The notes beneath the pieces were generated by a model. That model was not told the DNA's origin, searched no databases, and saw nothing but the letters and a program-made list of their open reading frames with translations. The position numbers and the translations under genes were made by a program. Shown in pieces: positions 58,166 to 64,000 of a stretch of 64,000 nucleotides of DNA. The stretch lies in assembly GCA_039619475.1 (NCBI GenBank), contig CM077115.1, forward strand, positions 597,953,643 through 598,017,642, in the 5' to 3' direction. Each line of letters begins with the position of its first letter. Position 1 is the first letter of the stretch. This stretch comes from Icerya purchasi (Eukaryota > Arthropoda > Insecta > Hemiptera > Monophlebidae).

Positions 58166-59166
58166 AATAAAAAAAATAGAGCGCCCAAAATTCAAAAAAA
58201 AAAAAACTACACAATACTAAAGGAACCGATAACAGAAAATGAATCAGCAATCTTTTAATAATTCTTTATTATACATATTTACCAGCACTAAGTAGAATCA
58301 AAAGAAAATAGTATAAATAAATAAATAAATAATCGAATACAATAAAGGACACAATGAAATGATGAGCCAGACGATGAAAACCCGAATTAGAACGAGAAGA
58401 GAAACGAAGAACCGAACGCAACAGATAATGATTGGTGATGAAAGAAAAGGCAAAGAAAAAAGCAGAAGACACTCCAGGTAATGATGAGTGGGGAGTGACA
58501 CATTAAAGAGCTAGACTGTTAGTGAAGGATAATTGTTAAATGAAACGTGCGTGTGTCCAGTAAGAATTGGACGCTTTGTGGTGACAGCCGAAATTCCGTG
58601 TCAACGACTTCTTTAAAGATAGCTATCTAAACTGATTGGCGATGTGTTGACTGCGCGCTATCTCTGTTGTCGTCCTGACGTGAGATTGCGCGAGGGTAAT
58701 TATTCCACAGAATCCCGGATGGTTGATTTTATGCCATAGTGATTCTGGAATGGCGCTACATTAATTAAAATCGCATAGTTCATTCGAGAGAAGAGGATAA
58801 TGCAAAAGTATAATGAAAATTTGGCTTAAAAATAATTCAGTTCGGAGATAAATTTTTCTTTTTCGAACTGGCGGACATGTTAATAGAAGGGGAATTACAT
58901 CATCGGGAGAGTAATGCAAGCTCGTAATATCGTGCTGAAACTTGAAGTGTCGCGAAAATTCGTTTCCCTAAAATTTTACCCCAGCTAAGTGCGATAATTA
59001 ACCCCACTTGATAACTAATTAACAGACATTTTTTGAATCTGGTAATTAAGAAACTCTTGAAGTATTTTTGATACAACTTTTTTTCGCTATAAATTCATTT
59101 CTGCACATTCCCGTTGAAACGTATACTGATAATATATAGAAATGTATACACATAAATTTTATAAAA

Positions 59167-59197
<31 letters not shown>

Positions 59198-60324
59198 AAG
59201 TATGATATATATGTACGCACGAGTATACGTGTATTATACCGCACGTAGGAAATTCCCCTGGTGGTGTGTAGAATGGGGCGGTTGGAATAGAGAAATTCTG
59301 AGCAGCTTTGGGGAATTTCTGCACTTGTTTAATTTTAATTTGGAAATGGCACGTGCATTATAACACATTTATCCGACTGGCATTTGCGGCACCAGAGAAT
59401 TTAGCGAGAAGACGAGCAGAGAACGGATTCGCGGCATTTTCGCATTTTCCATCTCAATCTGACAGTCGAAATGTATATCAAAGTCTGATAACGGTGTAAA
59501 TGTAATCCTTACTGAACGGAATGGTTTCGGCATGCTCGGCTTTTCGCTAATTACAGACGCACGCCCAAATCTTTCCCAGCTATACTCTCTGCCTCCGCTA
59601 AAGCTTTTATTAAAAACCCATTCGCCAGTTCATTGTTTAATAAACCTGCCTCATTCGAATCGCTGGCGAAAAATACAGCCGCGCTCCATTATTAACATAT
59701 TCCTAGAACGCTTCCGCGATGTGTACCATTCAAAAACCGGCAATTAAACAAATTTTACTCCAACCGATTAATAGTCGTTGCAGTTTTCTTTAATTACTTA
59801 TAAGTACATAAGGCTATTAACGATTTTCACCGGTCTTCACTGCTTTTAGATGAACGTACAGCTAAAATTGGACTTTCGAATGGAGCAACTATCTTTTTTT
59901 ACTTTCTCTGTTGTAATTAGTTTTCAATTATTAAATTAATGCGAAAAAAGCTTACATCGTGGCAATGAATCCATTAAATTTTAGCGGGTTTAAAAAATGT
60001 TTAAATCAAAAAGAATAATAATGAGGATCGATAGATGTTTATAATAAATATAAGCGATTTCGAACGTAGCGGGTGAGAAAATATACGTTGATGACCTTGT
60101 CGTTGGCCAAAGGTATCACACATCGTGAATCGATAATGATCGAAGTGCGCACAATCGATTTTGAAAATGGATGTGATCGATGGGGCAAAACAAAAAAGTG
60201 ATCGAACAGACACGCCCAGAGGATCTTGACCAAAAGTTGGATTTTTATTTTTCTCCAACTCGATAATTAGTTTTTTTCTCTTCATCGTTGTTTGCAGGAG
60301 AAAAACGAGATTATCTTATTCCTT
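58166..60324. other. Long spacer with (TA)n and a GC-richer block
   Basis: (TA)n at about 59167-59192. Between about 59350 and 59760 the sequence is less repetitive and GC-richer, without a convincing frame; it could be conserved noncoding DNA. Frames at 58269-58501 (minus) and 60001-60285 (minus) are not credited. Confidence 0.4.
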
Positions 60325-61240
60325 TGTTTTGTTTTTTTTTTTTTTTTTCTTTTTTGAATGAGCTCGTTAACGAGAACATTATAGCTCAAGAAATGGGAAG
60401 AAAGAGAAAATAACGTTCTTATTTTCAAACCTTTAAAGATACAGGGAAGAAAGATAATTCGATGCCGGGAATAGCAGAAGCAGAAGGAAATGAGAGAATA
60501 TACGAAGCAGCACCGATAGGTGGAGTCCATACCGCGCTATAGTAGAGAAAAGTATAAGTACGAGCAGAAAAATATGATACCAGAGTCACAAGCTAATGAG
60601 GAAACGGCATGAAAATGATGCAGATAAAAACCGAGAAAATGACGGAGGAAGGAGAGAGGAAAACGACAAATAACACACAGAGTGCATTGTTAAATGTTTT
60701 AGAGAGGGTAAATATCTGGAAAATCATGGGTGAGAAGAAAGAGATGGTTGAATAGAGAGGTTAAATAGAGCCGGAATTGGAAAAAGAAGAAGACCAGAAT
60801 TTGAGCCATTGTCTGGAGTGAGTCATTTAAGGAAGGCAGAGCAATATTATGAGGACGAAAATGTGCTCAAAAATCTACCACTGGAAACGAAAAAACGGGC
60901 TAAAGAATCAACTACCTTATTGTCCTCGATGCCTAAATGACCGGAAATCCAAGAAGATCGATCGTGATCGAGTGAAGGTCACGGTTGAGAGAGCGTATAA
61001 AAAGTGTGACGTAATCGGAAAAGGGAGAAGGAAGATTAGATGTGAAAGCCTGTAAAGCACTTTTAGAATACGAGAGATTATGAGCACTTTATTGGAAACT
61101 AATTAATAAGGAAACATAGAGAACAGCAGTAGACTCTCCGTAGGAAATTTAGCAAAAGGGTGAAGAAAGTTTAAAATACGCAGAATCTAATCGATGGCAG
61201 GACAACTACTTTAGAATCGTCAGTAAAGAATAATTGCCTC

Positions 61241-61703
61241 TCTTCTTGATAACTCGATTTTGCTTTTCTTTGCCGACTACGCTTTACTTCTCCAATCGCA
61301 ATAATCTTCAAAACTCCCTAATGTTACTAGTGTTCATTTTTTGTTTTCTTTCCTAAATCCTCGACTGCGGTCTTTACTGATTAGTCAGACTTTAAATGGT
61401 GGTCCAATTGTAAACTCTTTTCAATATTTAGAGAAATCTTAAGCCATCTGTCTTTTCACAGTCGCATTAATCATCTGCATTTATCTTTTCTGAAAAAATT
61501 CAATCTGTTCAAAGCTTTTTCTTACATTGATTGTTGGGCTGTCGATATTCCTGTATTTTCATGTTCCATGAATGCTTTATCTTCTCTATCTTAGATTATT
61601 CCTTTTGCTTTGTTTATTGTAATTCCTCCGGGTCTCCCCTTTCCAAATTAGATCGCGTTCGAAATACCTGACTGCGTCTTTGTCTTGGTGTTCTGAGATC
61701 TTT
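61241..61703 (+). repeat. Inverted-duplication arm, left
   Basis: About 463 bp, reverse complement of 62094-62556 at roughly 95 percent by eye. It encodes the RT catalytic motif to thumb region in the plus orientation and interrupts the minus-strand element between its SHVT-like and FTDGS-like segments. Confidence 0.93.
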
Positions 61704-62093
61704 CCAGAGTGACATGTAGAAGAAAAAGAGAGCTTATTGGAGAATTCAATTCTGGTAATATGTCAAGGAACAGACTTGGAACAAATCGGTTCAAAAAAAA
61801 AAAAAAAAAAAACATTTAATAGGACAAAGGTTATTGGAAAAATTGAAGAAAAAACAACGAAGCTTATCATGATTACAAATTTACAATGAATATTGGAGAG
61901 GAACAGAAATAACGATAAGGATAGGAGTTCTATTAGAAATAAATCGCTATTTACGAGGGATAGAAGAGTAAGCACAAATAAGTGAAAAAATATAAATAGG
62001 TAGGCGCTTAATCAAAAAAAAAGGCGATAACCCAAGCGGGATTTATAAATGAAGAGAGGAAAAGTATCAGATTTAGCAGAATAGCCGGAACCA

Positions 62094-62556
62094 AGGTAGA
62101 TCCCAGAACACCGAGGCAAAGACGAAGGCACGTATTTCGATCTAATTTTGAAAGGGGAGACCCGGAGGAATTACAATAAACAAAGCAAAAGGAATAATCT
62201 AAGATAGAGAAAGCATTCATGGAACATGAAAATACAGGAATATCGACAGCCCAACAATCAATGTAAGAAAAAGCTTTGAACAGATTGAATTTTTTCAGAA
62301 AAGATAAATGCAGATGATTAATGTGACTGTGAAAAGACAGATGGCTTAAGATTTCTCTAAATAATGAAAAGAGTTTACAATTGGACCACCATTTAAGTTC
62401 CGACTAATCAGTAAAGACCACAGACGAGTATTTAGGAGAGAAAAAAAAAATGAACACTAGTAACATTAGGGAGTTTTGAAGATTATTGCGATCGGAGGAG
62501 TAGACGAGCACATAGTCGACAAAGAAATGCAAAATCGAGTTGACAAGACGATTTTA
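62094..62556 (-). repeat. Inverted-duplication arm, right
   Basis: The source-like arm: it is in register with the rest of the minus-strand element on both sides. Both arms share the same frameshift (AATCTTAAGCCATCTG) and the same downstream stop, so the duplication happened after the element was already dead. Confidence 0.93.
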
Positions 62557-63040
62557 ATCCAGCAAACAAAAAAAAAAAAAAATTGCAGGACCAAGACAGG
62601 AGCCCGAGTTAATTCTCGAAAAATTAACTTTGTAGCGAAATACAAAGGAGCAGAGAAAATTGTAGTTCTACAACGAAAGAGTTTACAATAATAAAAAAAA
62701 CACAATGGACAGAAATGTTAAACGAGATCATTATGTAAAAGAGCGTGGGAAGGTGAACGTTATTATCAAAGGCAATTATTATAAAAGCAGCATTTAAAAT
62801 TTTGTTTTCATTGATAAATAAGAAATAAAAGCGGAAAAAAACATCCGGTCGACTACTATGTCACGGTCGAAAACGGAACATATTTTTAAGTAACAGATTG
62901 CTGTACTTGAGCTAGCTAAATTTTGGAAAAACTTTCTTACACATGAAACAAAAGAAATAAGGTGAAACGAAGAAGAACAAAGTTTTACGATAGCAACAAT
63001 AATTAAATTATAATTCGGTAAGAAGGGATACAACTAAGAG

Positions 63041-63439
63041 AATGGAGTTGTTGAAAGTATTTGAAAGCATCTGCAGAAAAAAATCCAAAAAATTTTTAAG
63101 AATAGAAAAAATGATCTCGTCTTAGTAAAGGAGTTGCAGGAATTGATTGAAGATCAAATCAAATCAAATCAAATCAAATATATTTTAACGTAAACAACGA
63201 ATATTAAAATACGACTAAATTAAAGTAAATGTTTTTTTTACTTTTTTTTTTGTTTCCACGCTATATACAGCAGCTAAGCGGCCCGCAAGTTAATTATATT
63301 TCATTAAATAGGTTTACGGATTTGAGAAGATCGATAAGGGGATGCGGTGGATGGCGAATCATGGGACAAGACTGACAAAGGAGAATATTGCGGAGGGAAG
63401 CTAGAACATAGGTTAAAGATCTTTGGACATTCAGTTAGA
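63041..63439. other. Spacer with (CAAAT)n
   Basis: A five-unit (CAAAT)n run at about 63155-63180 and T tracts near 63230-63252. No gene seen. Confidence 0.6.
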
Positions 63440-63900
63440 AAAGGTGGGGAATGGTGATGGCAGTTGACTCATTCGCTCGGTTATCTTCCTCTTCGGGGTA
63501 GGTTTCTTCCTGTTTTCTCTTCTTCCAATATTACCCTTCTGTCTGAAGCTGCTCATTCCAATCTATGATTTGACTCTTACGTCTCCTCTTTCTCCAACCC
63601 GGATTCCTTTTTCTTGTCTATTCAGCCTTCCCTTCCTCGTTTTCCCTGGTTTCTTGACTTTCCTTCCATGCGTCGCTCCAACATCTCTGCGATTTGCCGC
63701 CTGCGCTTTGAGTTTGCTTCCTTCCTCGCTTTTCCGTTACTCTCTTGTGCTGTCTCCTTTTTGTCCATTGCATCCCTCCAATATGCAATTTGTGTGTGAT
63801 CCCGATCACATAATGTTCGAATGTTCATCTCTGGTAACCGATTAAGCTGCTTTCTACTCCTCCCTTTTACAAATTGTTATTCCCACTCCATGCAGTGCTT
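63440..63900 (+). pseudogene. I-group LINE C-terminal fragment
   Basis: Reads FSCLFSLPFLVFPGFLTFLP, then in the neighbouring frame RRSNISAICRLRFEFASFLA, then FVCDPDHIMFECSSLVTD, the C-terminal Cys/His motif. It is a close relative of the copy at 11640. The end near 63900 is abrupt, without the family 3' terminus. Confidence 0.78.
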
Positions 63901-64000
63901 GGTAGGAACTTCACATTTGTCGTAGATTGATGGAACAAAATATTCTGAAACATACATGCGTGTGTGAGGATGAAATGGCCAATACGTAGTCGGAACATCA

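Larger units (their letters stand above)
60325..63040 (-). pseudogene. I-group LINE, RT to 3' end, with internal inverted duplication
   Basis: From right to left: FHLISFVSCVRKFFQNL (RT fingers), AAFIIIAFDNNVHLPTL (motif A), GSCLGPAIFF (motif B), FVDYVLVYSSDRNNLQNSL (catalytic motif mutated to VDY), SKLDRNTCLRLCLGVLGSTL; then, past the inserted arm at 61241-61703, FFTDDSKVVVLP (RNase H), SYSKSALQAFTSNLPSPFSD and a final 3' end CTCGTTAACGAGCTC at about 60360-60385 with a T tract at 60331-60350. It is the most complete I-group RT in the window but carries many stops and homopolymer expansions within codons. Confidence 0.8.

Noticed and set aside
63150..63185. CRISPR-like or short regular repeat
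   Set aside because: Simple (CAAAT)n microsatellite; the genome is eukaryotic and there are no spacers.

Overview
This window looks like insect nuclear DNA. It is AT-rich, it has no operons, Shine-Dalgarno sites or host exons that I can recognise, and it is filled with several insect-type non-LTR retrotransposon families, two tRNA-derived SINE families, a mariner relic and a ZMYM1-like hAT relic. The mix, with frequent CpG, fits a hymenopteran such as an ant or wasp, but that taxonomic guess is weak. I see no host gene I would defend, no rRNA and no functional tRNA.

Layout. 0-8 kb: a reverse-transcriptase fragment running off the left edge, a possible Penelope-like terminal repeat, a 5'-truncated I-group LINE with an open RT-tail/RNase H frame (1706-3448), and a second I-group copy (5085-7601) split by an RTE LINE insertion (5580-7166) with a 10-bp target duplication and an inverted 5' segment. 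8.6-10.2 kb: a LINE on the minus strand with an open RT frame and a 3' hairpin. 11.6-16.7 kb: eroded I-group fragments and a SINE-A copy with a 15-bp target duplication. 19.9-23.8 kb: an R1-like LINE split by a SINE-B copy, then an RNase H LINE split by a G-rich insertion. 24-32 kb: a SINE-B tail, foldback sequences, a ZMYM1-like hAT relic and a MITE. 32-38.5 kb: a three-copy 62-bp tandem repeat, a mariner relic, a SINE-A and a SINE-B tail. 40.6-45.3 kb: two degenerate LINEs in opposite orientation flanking a perfect 68-bp palindrome, the second carrying a SINE-A inside its RT frame. 49.7-53.7 kb: an old Jockey-type fragment and a young Jockey-type insertion with a 13-bp target duplication and one frameshift. 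53.9-64 kb: I-group copies, a 150-bp-arm foldback, a SINE-B, and an I-group element holding an inverted duplication of its own RT region.

The pieces do not form a pathway. They record repeated retrotransposition: autonomous LINEs supply the RT, SINEs with tRNA heads presumably use it in trans, and later elements land inside earlier ones. At least three nested insertions can be ordered from target duplications or interrupted frames. The most unusual signals are the cluster of near-perfect palindromes and foldbacks and the 463-bp inverted duplication at 61.2-62.6 kb, which could be transcribed as long hairpins. I found no convincing new biological system. All reading was by eye, so boundaries of eroded elements are approximate.
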